From DATKYQ01 sp035528415 (GTDB taxonomy: Bacteria; Myxococcota; B64-G9): a DNA stretch of 64,000 nucleotides. Each line of letters starts with the position of its first letter. Positions within the stretch are counted from its first letter, which is position 1. Shown here piece after piece: positions 1 to 8,187 of this stretch. The position numbers and the translations under genes were made by a program. Where the stretch lies: positions 91,017 to 155,016 of the forward strand of contig DATKYQ010000080.1 in assembly GCA_035528415.1 (NCBI GenBank). Reading direction: 5' to 3'. Below the pieces are notes generated by a model. That model worked only from the letters and a program-made list of their open reading frames with translations, was not told where the DNA came from and did no database searches.

Positions 1-2
1 AT

Positions 3-803
3 ACTTTGACCCGCCCGCGAGTCATGAACCCGGCCGACATGGAGAGAATTTGCGACGATTTCGCCAAGGCCACTCTGCTTACCGCAGAGGCGGGGTTCGA
101 CGCTGTTGAGGTGCACTTTGGCCACGGCTACCTGCTGAGCCAGTTCCTGTCTCCCTACACCAACCGACGCCAGGACCTGTTCGGCGGTTCAATCGAGGCA
201 CGCCTGCGCTTTCCGCTCGAGGTCATAAAGGCGGTCCGTGGGGCCGCCGGCAGCAAGATGGCGGTGCTGGTCAAGGCCAACCTCGAAGACGGGTTCACAG
301 GCGGGTTGGGGATCGAAGAAGCGATTGAAGTGGCCCGGGCGCTCGAGGCGAACGCCGTTGACGCAATCGTGCTCAGCGGCGGGTTTGTCAGCCGGACACC
401 CTTTTACATGCTGCGCGGCGACCTGCCGGTGGCCGAGATGGTTCGCAACGAGAAGAAGAGATTGCGCCGAATTGGCCTCAGGTTTTTCGGACGAATCTTC
501 GTCAAGGCCTATCCCTTCGAGGAAATGTTCTTCTTCGAGCAGGCGCAGAAGGTGCGCCGGGCTGTGAAGCTGCCGTTGTGCCTGCTTGGCGGAATACGTT
601 CGCTGGCCAATATAGAGCGAGCCATGAGCGCCGGCTTCGACCTGATCTCGATGGGCCGCCCGCTGATTCTCGATCCGGACCTGGTTTTGCACATGAAGGC
701 CGGGAAGTGCGACGCCTCGGCCTGCGAGCCCTGCAACCTGTGCGTGGCACGCATGGAGGCCGGAGGAATAGTCTGCGCCCATCCGCGCCTGGGCGCCTCG
801 TGA
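3..803 (+). CDS. NADH:flavin oxidoreductase (Old Yellow Enzyme family), 5'-truncated by window edge
   Basis: The reading frame is open from the first bases of the window, so the N-terminal part (about a third of a typical OYE barrel) lies outside. The visible 265 residues carry the FMN-barrel signature of the family: a segment reading EVHFGHGYLLSQFLSP, then TNRRQDLFGGS, then RFPLEV. Near the end come LGGIRS and SMGRPLILDPDL, matching the phosphate-binding end of the barrel. The tail has a Cys cluster (CEPCNLC, then a further Cys), as in larger OYE relatives such as enoate reductases, but the protein stops there and the extra Fe-S/FAD domain is absent. These enzymes reduce activated C=C bonds with NAD(P)H and FMN. 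The physiological substrate cannot be told. Confidence 0.85.
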   Translation, partial: TLTRPRVMNPADMERICDDFAKATLLTAEAGFDAVEVHFGHGYLLSQFLSPYTNRRQDLFGGSIEARLRFPLEVIKAVRGAAGSKMAVLVKANLEDGFTGGLGIEEAIEVARALEANAVDAIVLSGGFVSRTPFYMLRGDLPVAEMVRNEKKRLRRIGLRFFGRIFVKAYPFEEMFFFEQAQKVRRAVKLPLCLLGGIRSLANIERAMSAGFDLISMGRPLILDPDLVLHMKAGKCDASACEPCNLCVARMEAGGIVCAHPRLGAS

Positions 804-808
804 AGCCT

Positions 809-1225
809 CTACCGCTGGAAAACGCTGACTCCGGCCTTGCGGGCGGCTTTTTTGAGATCCTGATCCAGCGTAGCCAGTTCCACGCCTCTGCGCTGAGCAA
901 GTTCAAGGTAGGCTGCGTCGTAGGCGGATAAGTTGTAGCGTTGCGCTAAGACCCGGAACCGAAAGACGGCATCGGCGCCAAGCAGGGTATCGGTGATGAG
1001 GGGCAGCTTGCGGTACAACTCGATCAGCCGGAGAGTATCCGAATCGTTCAGTCTTCCCCGACGCTGCGCCATGGTCAGAGCATTGGACAATTCATACCAC
1101 CACAGAGCGGGAATCCAGAGTTTGCTTTCTTTGTCCAGCCTGGAAAACAGGCCTTCGGCGGCATTCGACTGTTCGTCGGGGATGGTCCAGGCCAGGGCCA
1201 GGGAGCAGTCGAGCACCAATTCCAT
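809..1225 (-). CDS. vapC: VapC-like PIN-domain ribonuclease toxin
   Basis: A 138-residue PIN-domain protein, the usual length for VapC. Acidic residues expected to hold the catalytic metal are present: D6 in LVLDCSLALAW, E45 in WWYELSNAL, D103 in AYDAAYLELA and D121 in TLDQDL. PIN toxins of this family cut RNA, typically initiator tRNA or rRNA, and stop translation until neutralised. The start codon overlaps the stop of the upstream antitoxin gene (TGATG), so the two are translationally coupled. All catalytic residues are intact, so the toxin looks functional. Confidence 0.88.
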   Translation of the reverse strand: MELVLDCSLALAWTIPDEQSNAAEGLFSRLDKESKLWIPALWWYELSNALTMAQRRGRLNDSDTLRLIELYRKLPLITDTLLGADAVFRFRVLAQRYNLSAYDAAYLELAQRRGVELATLDQDLKKAARKAGVSVFQR

Positions 1226-1479
1226 CAGAAGCGGCGTCCTTCTTCAATCAACTCGCGAATGCTCAGACCCGGTCCCACCCTTTTCCTAATCTCGCGGAAC
1301 TCTTCCAGGAGTTCGGCGAAGTCCGGTCGATCGTCATCGTCAGTGTGAGGAACAAGACGGGCCACGGCCTTGCCGCGGCGGCGGATGACAAAGGAACGTC
1401 CCTTCTCGGTTTCGCGGAGAAGCTCGGCCAGGCGGGTTTTGGCCTCGAAGGAACCAATTTCATCTTCATGGGCAACCAA
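1225..1479 (-). CDS. Phd/YefM-type antitoxin of a VapBC-like pair
   Basis: An 84-residue protein beginning MVAHEDEIGSFEAKTRLAEL, with the prevent-host-death pattern: an N-terminal DNA-binding part (EAKTRLAELLRETEKGRSFVIRRRGKAVARLVP) followed by an acidic helical tail that would wrap the toxin. The start is a TTG, chosen because a strong AGGAGGT ribosome site lies seven bases upstream and no ATG or GTG fits. It should bind the PIN toxin and repress its own promoter. The pairing of a Phd-type antitoxin with a PIN toxin is common. A sigma70-like promoter and a small inverted repeat lie directly upstream. Confidence 0.85.
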   Translation of the reverse strand: MVAHEDEIGSFEAKTRLAELLRETEKGRSFVIRRRGKAVARLVPHTDDDDRPDFAELLEEFREIRKRVGPGLSIRELIEEGRRF

Positions 1480-1511
1480 CTGGAATACCTCCTGATTGTT
1501 CTCTGTAGACC

Positions 1512-1540
1512 AGTTTATTAAACCAGTAGAGAGAAGTCAA
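1512..1540 (-). promoter_or_regulatory. Predicted promoter and operator of the VapBC-like operon
   Basis: On the minus strand a TTGACT -35 (1535-1540) and TAAACT -10 (1512-1517) are 17 bp apart. The -10 overlaps an inverted repeat GTTTA-n-TAAAC at 1513-1523, itself between two copies of CTGG. This is the expected place for an autoregulatory antitoxin operator. Inferred from pattern only. Confidence 0.5.
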
Positions 1541-1554
1541 GGGTAAGAATCCGT

Positions 1555-3015
1555 TCAGTGCCAGAAACCTATCCCGGCCCCGATATCGAGGTAGCCCGGT
1601 GCCACGTCCACCGTGAGCGAGGCTCGCAGGTCGAAGGGATCCGTGTAGCCGAAGAGGTCCCACCTGAAAAGGCGCAGCTCCAGGCCACCCGTGCCATGGG
1701 GCCGAAATGGTACGCCGGCGTAGCGGGGTGGCTCGAGGTAGAAGCCGGCTCTCAACTTGAGGCGATCGGACCAGATTTCTGTTTCGGCTCCGAGCCTGAA
1801 GCCGAAAGAAAGGCCGTCACCGGACGACCGCCTCTTCTGCTCGACGAATGAGTCGATGCCGACGCCGTCTGTGGTGCCGCCGATGATGAAAAAATCCGCG
1901 CTTATAAGCAAATATGACTTGGGTAGAGACTCGTACTCCTTGCGTCGCTCGTGCTCAATTACCGCTTCCCGTATAGACAACATCTTTTCGAGCAAGCGCT
2001 CCTCCGCCTCGCGAAGCTTCTTCTCCCGAGCCCACCAGATCTCGTCACGGGGCATATCTATAAGTTTGGGGCACTCGCCCGACGTAGTGATCCCTTCACG
2101 ATCCGGTTTCTCCAGGGACAGTTGGTCCGCCGCGCGCTTGCAGCGCGCGCTTTCGATCTGCTTGCGCGGTCCCTGCTGCGGATCTGGTGGAGCCGACCAG
2201 ACACGGTTCATCGGCCGCGGGCCGAACTGCCAGGCGAAACCCAACTGGATTTCCCAGGGCATGTGAACTCCGCGCGGCAGCACAAAGTTTTTGACGTAGC
2301 TCGTGCCGTCTCGTACCTCGACCCCCGGGGTCTTGTCAGGCCCGGACTCGACCGGGCCGCGACCGGAGACTCCCAGCCGCCAGGACATGTCGGCCAACTT
2401 CAAGAGCACGCCTCCTTCGACGCCGGCTCCGGTGAAATGCACCAAAGTGGTGTCGTCGGCCAGTTTGAGATCCAGGTCGGCGACCCGCGTTCCCAGCCCC
2501 ACGATCAACTGCCCGCCAAAGAAGGCATAGGCCACACCGGCATGGCTTTCTATCAGGAAGACGTTAATCGTCTCTCCCGCCGAACCGGTATTGTAGATCT
2601 GCAGACGGGTGTCTGCACCGATTCCCAAACTGCCGAACTGCAGGCGCAAACCCAGGCTGAGAAATGAGAACTTCTCAACGCCGATGCCCGAACCGTTGTT
2701 GAAGAAGTCATCGAGCCCGAAGATGCCGGGTGCGCAGTAAGACAACGACAGACCGTACGAGAACCAGGAGAATTCGTAGGGCGGGCGCGAACCAAAAGAT
2801 GCCGGACTGAAGTGCGCCCCATCGATATCCTCGGCCAGGGCGGTGTAAGCCCCGCCCATTCCCACAACGCGGCTCGAACCCAACACCGGCCCGGTCACGG
2901 CGTCTATCTCGAAGTCGTTACTGGTGAAAGTATCCTGGGCGGCCGCCTGCGGCAGAGCGGCCATCGTCAGGAGTAAACACGTAAGCGCGCTCGTCGATCT
3001 TCGTCTCGCCGGCAA
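1555..3015 (-). CDS. Outer-membrane beta-barrel protein (PorV/FadL-like)
   Basis: A 486-residue exported protein. It has a signal peptide (about residues 1-27, ending PQAAAQ) and then SSRVVGMGGAYTALAEDIDGAHFSPAS, the N-terminal signature of the PorV/OmpP1/UPF0164 group of barrels. Alternating hydrophobic strands run to the C-terminus, which ends IGAGIGFWH. A charged, coiled-coil-like stretch (about 285-360, with EKKLREAEERLLEKM) interrupts the barrel and is unusual. The start is a TTG with GGGGGTGA six bases upstream, seven bases after the stop of the protease gene, so the two form an operon. The role may be outer-membrane transport or anchoring; the exact substrate is not visible. Confidence 0.7.
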   Translation of the reverse strand: MPARRRSTSALTCLLLTMAALPQAAAQDTFTSNDFEIDAVTGPVLGSSRVVGMGGAYTALAEDIDGAHFSPASFGSRPPYEFSWFSYGLSLSYCAPGIFGLDDFFNNGSGIGVEKFSFLSLGLRLQFGSLGIGADTRLQIYNTGSAGETINVFLIESHAGVAYAFFGGQLIVGLGTRVADLDLKLADDTTLVHFTGAGVEGGVLLKLADMSWRLGVSGRGPVESGPDKTPGVEVRDGTSYVKNFVLPRGVHMPWEIQLGFAWQFGPRPMNRVWSAPPDPQQGPRKQIESARCKRAADQLSLEKPDREGITTSGECPKLIDMPRDEIWWAREKKLREAEERLLEKMLSIREAVIEHERRKEYESLPKSYLLISADFFIIGGTTDGVGIDSFVEQKRRSSGDGLSFGFRLGAETEIWSDRLKLRAGFYLEPPRYAGVPFRPHGTGGLELRLFRWDLFGYTDPFDLRASLTVDVAPGYLDIGAGIGFWH

Positions 3016-3021
3016 ATCCGT

Positions 3022-6000
3022 TCACCCCCGTCCACGTCTGATGGCCAGCATGAAGCCGAATAGGATCATGAACGCCAGCGGTGCCGAACCGCTTCCCGAA
3101 GCCGAACAACCACAGCCGCCTGAAGATGTGCAGATATTTTCTCCCGCCACGCAGGCGCCGGCCTGGCAGGTGTCTTCGGCCGTACACTGGTCGCCGTCCT
3201 CGCAGACCGTGCCGTCGGCCAGGGGCTGGGCCCGGCATTGGCCGCCGGCTGTGTTGCAGATCCCTTGCTGGCAGGGGCCATCGAAACTCGAGCAGTCTTT
3301 GGACGTTCCGGCGCAACTTCCATCCGCACAGGAATCACTCATTGTGCAGGGATCGTCGTCGTCACAGGCAGCCTGGTTGTTGGTGTGTGCGCAGCCGGTT
3401 GCCGGGTTGCAGGAGTCGTCGGTGCAGGCGTTGGCGTCGTCGCAATCGATTGCCGCGCCCGAGCAGGCACCTGCTGAACAACTGTCGTTGGCCGTGCAGG
3501 CATCGCCGTCGTCGCAAGCTGCGTTGTTGGGGACATTGATGCAGCCGCTGGCGATGTCGCAGGAGTCGTCGGTGCAGGTGTTGGCGTCGTCGCAGTCGAC
3601 GGCCGATCCCGAGCAGGCGCCTGCCGAACAATGGTCGTTGGTCGTGCAAAAATTGCCGTCGTCACAGGCGGCTGCGTTAGGGGTATTGATGCAGCCACTG
3701 GCGCTGTCGCAAGAGTCGTCGGTGCACAGGTTGGTATCGTTGCAGTCGATAGCCGAGCCCGTGCAGGAACCTGTAGAACAGTGATCGTTGGTCGTGCAAG
3801 CATCGGCGTCGTCGCAGGCTGCGTTGTTGGGAGTATTAATGCATCCGTTGGCGATGTCGCAGGAGTCGTCGGTGCAGGCGTTGCTGTCGTCACAATCGAT
3901 AGCGGTGCCCGAGCAGGAGCCGGCAGAGCAGCTGTCGTCGGTCGTGCACAGATCGCCGTCGTCACAAGCGGCGTTGTTGTTGCTGTGTGTGCAGTTGCCG
4001 TTGGATGGGTTGCAGGAGTCGTCGGTGCAGACGTTGGCGTCCGAACAATCCTTGGCGCTGCCGGCACACAAACCTCCCGAACAACTGTCGTTGATCGTGC
4101 AGGCATCGCCGTCATCGCAGGTCGCCGTGTTGTTGTTATGTGTGCAGTTGCCGTTGGATGGGTTGCAGGAGTCGTTAGTGCAAACATTGCCGTCCGAGCA
4201 ATCTTTGGCACTGCCCGTGCAGGTGCCACCCGAACACTGATCAGCGAGCGTGCAAGCGTTGCCGTCATTGCAGCCGGCCGTGTTGTTGACATGTGTGCAG
4301 TTTCCGTTAGTCGGGTTGCAGGAGTCGTCGGTGCAGACATTGCCGTCCGAGCAGTTCTTGGCGCTGCCCGTGCAAGAGCCGCCCGAGCACTGATCGTTTA
4401 TCGTGCAGGCATTGCCGTCATCGCAGGGCGAACCGTCTGGCAGGCTCGAGCAGTCCAGTCCACCGCAGTTGCCGTAGAAATCGGAGGCGTTTTGCTTCTG
4501 GCAATCATTGTCAGTGCAGTTGAAATCCTCGGCGCACTGGCTGCCGTCGGGATTGTTGAAGCCGATCTCGGCTGCCCGCACCGCGCGGCCGGCATTGACC
4601 CGGCCGTATCCGTAGTAGTTGTTGTGCCCGTTGGAATCGTAGCTGACACCACCCACCTTGTCGGCCGTGTGCTCGACGACGAAACGGGCCTCGGCCCCGG
4701 TTAAAGACGGGTTGGCCGAAAAGGTCAGCGCCACCACTCCCGCGGCGATAGGACAGGCGGCTGACGTCCCGTTGAAATAACGGGTGTAGTTTCCTGTGTT
4801 GTCCGGTTCTGGCATGTTGGTGTTGTAATCACTGCCCGGAAACCACGGCTCCCAGAACTCGCCATTTCTCGAAAAGCCGCGGTTGCCCAGCGTGTCCGTT
4901 GTCAGGATCTGTAGATCTCCGGAGCCGCTGCCGCCGGTTGGTGCCACGACGGACAGGTTGGAGCCGTAGTTCGAATAGCTGACTCGCTGGTCCGTGTTGT
5001 CCGTGCCGCCGACCGCCATCACTCCGGGCATGTTGGCTAGCTCGTCGATACCGAGGGCCACGCCGTCATTGCCGGAGGCAAAAAGAACGACTGAACCAAG
5101 ACCCCCGCGACCATTGTTCACGGCATCCTGAACGGCCGTATAGAATGGCTGCATGTCGATCTGAGATGTAAGATCCTGGCTGATGCCCCACGAGTTGGAC
5201 AGCACCCAAGCGCCGTTGTTAGTGGCGTATTGAATTGCCAGGTAGCCATTGGAAAGCTCGGACACGGATGCCCAACCGTCCATCATGCGGATGCCCATCA
5301 GCGAACAACCGGGGCAGGTTCCGGCCATGCCCTCATTATTGTCCATGCTGGCGGCGATCTCGCCGGAACAACAAGTTCCATGGGCGTTGATGGCGTCTGC
5401 CGGCGGAGTGGGATCGTTGTCGTTGCCCGGCAAGTCGTAGCCGGTCACGATGTTGGTAGATGCGAAGTCTGGGTGGCTCTCTTCCAACCCGGTGTCCACC
5501 ACAGCCACGATTACCTGGGAGTCACCTGTGGTAACGTCCCAGGCTTCCTCGGTGTTGATGTCGGCCCCGCTGGCCTGGTAGTGGTACCACTGTTCTGAGT
5601 AGTAGCTGTCGTTGGGAGTGTGGTAAAGATCGATGGGTACGATGAAATCGGGCAGGGCCCATGCAACTCCCGGCAGGCGCGCGGCGGCCCGGGCGCCGGC
5701 CAGCGCCGTGTGGGCGTCCGTGGAGCGGCACAGGAACAGGGTGCCGAGATCGTCGAGGCGTCTGACCGGCTGCAGGCCGGTCCGGGCCAGCAGATCCACG
5801 GGCAGTCCGGGAATACTCTTTTCCAGACGCAGCATGACGCCGCGGTCGAGCAGAAAGCGACGGGGCGATCCGGGCACGGCGAAGACGGCGCCCAGTCGGG
5901 CAACCAGTCCCTCCGCCAGCAGGGCGCGAGCCACTTCTTCGCCCCGGCCCCGATAGTCAGCAGTCAGCGAGATTTCCCACAAGCCGCATCCCAGCTTGAC

Positions 6001-6201
6001 GACATTCTCAGACATGTTCAGTTCGGGGTGCAGAGCCAGCGACTGTTCGACCAAGAGACCCTTGACTGGCGCGACCGCAATCTTATCAGGCGCCGGAGCC
6101 AGCTGGATCGTGTTGCCGCGGCTGTCGATGTAATTCGGTCCCGCCAGGACCGTCGTGCACATTAATGATATAATTAGCAAGCTAGAGAAGATGCCTCGCA
6201 T
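3022..6201 (-). CDS. Secreted subtilisin-like (S8) protease with Cys-rich repeats and MYXO-CTERM-like tail
   Basis: A 1059-residue exported serine protease. A signal peptide (1-20) is followed by a propeptide-like region (about 40-190). The S8 domain has D236 in VVDTG, H274 in AHGT, oxyanion N378 in SGND and S480 in NGTSAACP, so the triad is complete. Residues 593-1024 are about eight tandem Cys-rich units of 49-51 residues (pattern C-DDG-x-ACT...DSCS-G-C...DC-D-N-CTDDSC) plus a partial ninth. The last 35 residues hold GGCGCS, a hydrophobic stretch and RRGRG, like MYXO-CTERM sorting tails that are cleaved and lipid-anchored. It is probably displayed on the cell surface. First gene of a two-gene operon with the barrel protein. 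Confidence 0.9.
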   Translation of the reverse strand: MRGIFSSLLIISLMCTTVLAGPNYIDSRGNTIQLAPAPDKIAVAPVKGLLVEQSLALHPELNMSENVVKLGCGLWEISLTADYRGRGEEVARALLAEGLVARLGAVFAVPGSPRRFLLDRGVMLRLEKSIPGLPVDLLARTGLQPVRRLDDLGTLFLCRSTDAHTALAGARAAARLPGVAWALPDFIVPIDLYHTPNDSYYSEQWYHYQASGADINTEEAWDVTTGDSQVIVAVVDTGLEESHPDFASTNIVTGYDLPGNDNDPTPPADAINAHGTCCSGEIAASMDNNEGMAGTCPGCSLMGIRMMDGWASVSELSNGYLAIQYATNNGAWVLSNSWGISQDLTSQIDMQPFYTAVQDAVNNGRGGLGSVVLFASGNDGVALGIDELANMPGVMAVGGTDNTDQRVSYSNYGSNLSVVAPTGGSGSGDLQILTTDTLGNRGFSRNGEFWEPWFPGSDYNTNMPEPDNTGNYTRYFNGTSAACPIAAGVVALTFSANPSLTGAEARFVVEHTADKVGGVSYDSNGHNNYYGYGRVNAGRAVRAAEIGFNNPDGSQCAEDFNCTDNDCQKQNASDFYGNCGGLDCSSLPDGSPCDDGNACTINDQCSGGSCTGSAKNCSDGNVCTDDSCNPTNGNCTHVNNTAGCNDGNACTLADQCSGGTCTGSAKDCSDGNVCTNDSCNPSNGNCTHNNNTATCDDGDACTINDSCSGGLCAGSAKDCSDANVCTDDSCNPSNGNCTHSNNNAACDDGDLCTTDDSCSAGSCSGTAIDCDDSNACTDDSCDIANGCINTPNNAACDDADACTTNDHCSTGSCTGSAIDCNDTNLCTDDSCDSASGCINTPNAAACDDGNFCTTNDHCSAGACSGSAVDCDDANTCTDDSCDIASGCINVPNNAACDDGDACTANDSCSAGACSGAAIDCDDANACTDDSCNPATGCAHTNNQAACDDDDPCTMSDSCADGSCAGTSKDCSSFDGPCQQGICNTAGGQCRAQPLADGTVCEDGDQCTAEDTCQAGACVAGENICTSSGGCGCSASGSGSAPLAFMILFGFMLAIRRGRG
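3130..4425 (-). repeat. Tandem ~150-bp coding repeats in the subtilisin gene
   Basis: About eight head-to-tail units of roughly 147-153 bp plus a partial one. The phrase gtcgtcggtgcag recurs with near 150-bp spacing (for example near 3418, 3568, 3718 and 3868). The units fall into two groups by sequence: those with CNPSNGNCTH and those with CDIANGCINTPNNA, which suggests stepwise duplication. Such arrays can change in number by slippage or recombination. Confidence 0.85.
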
Positions 6202-6275
6202 TTATCTCTCCCTGGTCTTCCCCCGTGTATTCTACGATTCTACGGACTCGGTTTGTTTTTTTCAATCGTGGAAAC

Positions 6276-7205
6276 TCAGCCGACAACTATCTCGAGGCGC
6301 GGGCCGCACTCGATGCGTAGATCGTGGCCGGTTGCGTAGTTTTCACCGTCCAGCGTGTATGAGATAGGTTTTTGCGACTCGATCTGCACTTCTGCGGCGA
6401 TGCCTTCCAGCATCTTGCGCTCGCTCACCTTGCGACCCAGGTAGATCCTGGGCAAGGAGGCTACAATGGCCGCCGGCGAGGAGACGATGCCCAGCATGTG
6501 GAAAGTGTGCGGCCGCTCCTGGCAGCGGTGAAAGGGCTTGAAACCCAGGCCCATCTGCTCGACCGTTGAGGCCGCCAAGGCGGCGAAGGAGCGGGCCGGC
6601 CACTCCTGCCCATCCAGGAGCACCCTCGCCTCGACTCTTTCGAACAGGCGCCGCGCCAGCTTGCCGCCGGTGATCGTCGAGAGCGAGCCCTTGGCAAGCT
6701 GCTTGATAGTTGACAGGGGTGTCTTCTTGCCGGACTCGTAAAGCACCTCCAAAAATCGGTGGGTGAAACCGTTGCCGAAGACAAACCCGTAACGACCCTC
6801 TACCTTGAGAATGTCGCGGAAGGTCGTCTCGAAAGGGACGCCCTCGCGGTACTTGTGAACCAGGTTGACCATCAGGCCGGCCGAGGATCCCTTTATACCG
6901 CACGAATTGGCGGCGATGTTCATCGTGCCGCCGCGCAGCAGGGCAATCTTGGGAATGGGCTTGTCGCCGTACTCTTCTATCAGCGCGCTGATCACCAGGC
7001 TGTTCGATCCGTCGCCGCCGTTGATGGCCAGGATATCGATGCCTTTTTCGCGGAAAATACGGATCATCTCGTGGATGTCCTTGGTACTCCTGGTGGCGAC
7101 GGCCTCGCCGCTGGTACCGGTGATGTAGCCCAGGCTGCGCATCCACTCGGGGTTCTGCTCGTTTCTTCTAGAATAGGGATTATTTACTACGCCAATGCCG
7201 GGCAT
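6276..7205 (-). CDS. Diacylglycerol kinase-like lipid kinase
   Basis: A 309-residue protein with the DAGK catalytic fold. It starts with GIGVVNNPYSRRN (the family NP-s sequence) and carries INGGDGSNS, the GGDG nucleotide-binding motif, near residues 60-66. The C-terminal half (LDGEN region) matches the second lobe of YegS/DgkB-type kinases. It should phosphorylate diacylglycerol or a related lipid with ATP at the inner membrane. It is the last gene of a likely minus-strand operon after the exchanger, 9 bp away. The precise lipid substrate is unknown. Confidence 0.82.
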   Translation of the reverse strand: MPGIGVVNNPYSRRNEQNPEWMRSLGYITGTSGEAVATRSTKDIHEMIRIFREKGIDILAINGGDGSNSLVISALIEEYGDKPIPKIALLRGGTMNIAANSCGIKGSSAGLMVNLVHKYREGVPFETTFRDILKVEGRYGFVFGNGFTHRFLEVLYESGKKTPLSTIKQLAKGSLSTITGGKLARRLFERVEARVLLDGQEWPARSFAALAASTVEQMGLGFKPFHRCQERPHTFHMLGIVSSPAAIVASLPRIYLGRKVSERKMLEGIAAEVQIESQKPISYTLDGENYATGHDLRIECGPRLEIVVG

Positions 7206-7214
7206 GACCGGTTC

Positions 7215-8141
7215 TCAGCAGAGGAAGTCGAGTATCCAGCGCAGGACTCCCAGCATGATCAGTACCAGGCCCTCGCGGCGCGAGATTTTCCAGCCGGTGC
7301 GCATGAAAAAAACCACCAGCACGCACATTCCCAAAAGCATATAGACTGAAGAAAGCGAGTGGGTGTCGACCTTGAGGTTGCGAATCAGCCCGGCCAGTCC
7401 CAGCACTCCCATCAGGTTGAACAGGTCGCTGCCGATCAGGTTGCCCAGCGACATTCCATGCATTCCCTTGGCTGCGGCCGTCAACGAAGTTGCCAGTTCG
7501 GGCGCTGAGGTGCCGGCGGCGACTATGGTGACCGCGATCAGCCACTCGGATAGCCCCAGTAAACGAGCCAGTTCGGAGGCCGATTCCACCAACAAAGCTC
7601 CGCCGCCCACCACGGTGGCGATTCCCAGAAACAGCAAGAGGGGATCCTTCCAGGTCGCCGTGCCCTTGGGAACTTCAGTTGTCGATCCCTTTTTCTGGAA
7701 GAAAAGCAAGGCGAGGTAACCGATCAGGCCGCAAAAAAGAATAGCGCCTTCCATGTGTGACAAGTGATAGTCCGAGAGCATCAAGACGATCGCCAGCGAG
7801 GTTGCCACCAGCAGGCTGCCGTCACGAAATACCGAGATGCGCTGCACCGGGAGAGCTTTAAACAGGGCGCAGCCGCCGAGGATGAATCCCAGGTTGAAGA
7901 TGTTAGAACCGACTATGTTACCAACCGAGATGTCGGCCTTGCCGGCCACGGCCGCCGAAATGGTCACCGCGAACTCGGGGGCCGAGGTGCCGAAGGCGAC
8001 AATGGTCAACCCGATCACAAGATCCGATATATGAAAGTGACGACCTATGCGCGCGGCGCTCTCGACCAGCCAGTCGGCGCCCTTCCATAGGAGCAGGATC
8101 GAGGCGACAAGCAGCGCCAGGTTTAGGATGAAGTGTCCCAT
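7215..8141 (-). CDS. Calcium/sodium exchanger (CaCA family, YrbG-like)
   Basis: A 308-residue membrane protein with the two inverted alpha repeats of Ca2+/cation antiporters. The first is VIGLTIVAFGTSAPEFAVT with NIVGSNIFNLG. The second is LIAVTIVAAGTSAPELATS with NLIGSDLFNLMG. The GTSAPE and GS(N/D)-F-N motifs form the cation-binding site. About ten transmembrane segments fit the usual length for the bacterial family. It exchanges Ca2+ for Na+ (or H+) across the inner membrane. It lies between bamA (46 bp away) and the lipid-kinase gene (9 bp). Confidence 0.92.
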   Translation of the reverse strand: MGHFILNLALLVASILLLWKGADWLVESAARIGRHFHISDLVIGLTIVAFGTSAPEFAVTISAAVAGKADISVGNIVGSNIFNLGFILGGCALFKALPVQRISVFRDGSLLVATSLAIVLMLSDYHLSHMEGAILFCGLIGYLALLFFQKKGSTTEVPKGTATWKDPLLLFLGIATVVGGGALLVESASELARLLGLSEWLIAVTIVAAGTSAPELATSLTAAAKGMHGMSLGNLIGSDLFNLMGVLGLAGLIRNLKVDTHSLSSVYMLLGMCVLVVFFMRTGWKISRREGLVLIMLGVLRWILDFLC

Positions 8142-8187
8142 AAAGATCCGTTCGCGCGCCGCTTGCGGAACGGCAGCCGGTCGGGCC

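Noticed and set aside
3130..4425. Regular ~150-bp repeats that could be read as a CRISPR-like or satellite array
   Set aside because: They stay in frame in one long protein with a Cys pattern, and the units differ throughout rather than having constant repeats with unique spacers.
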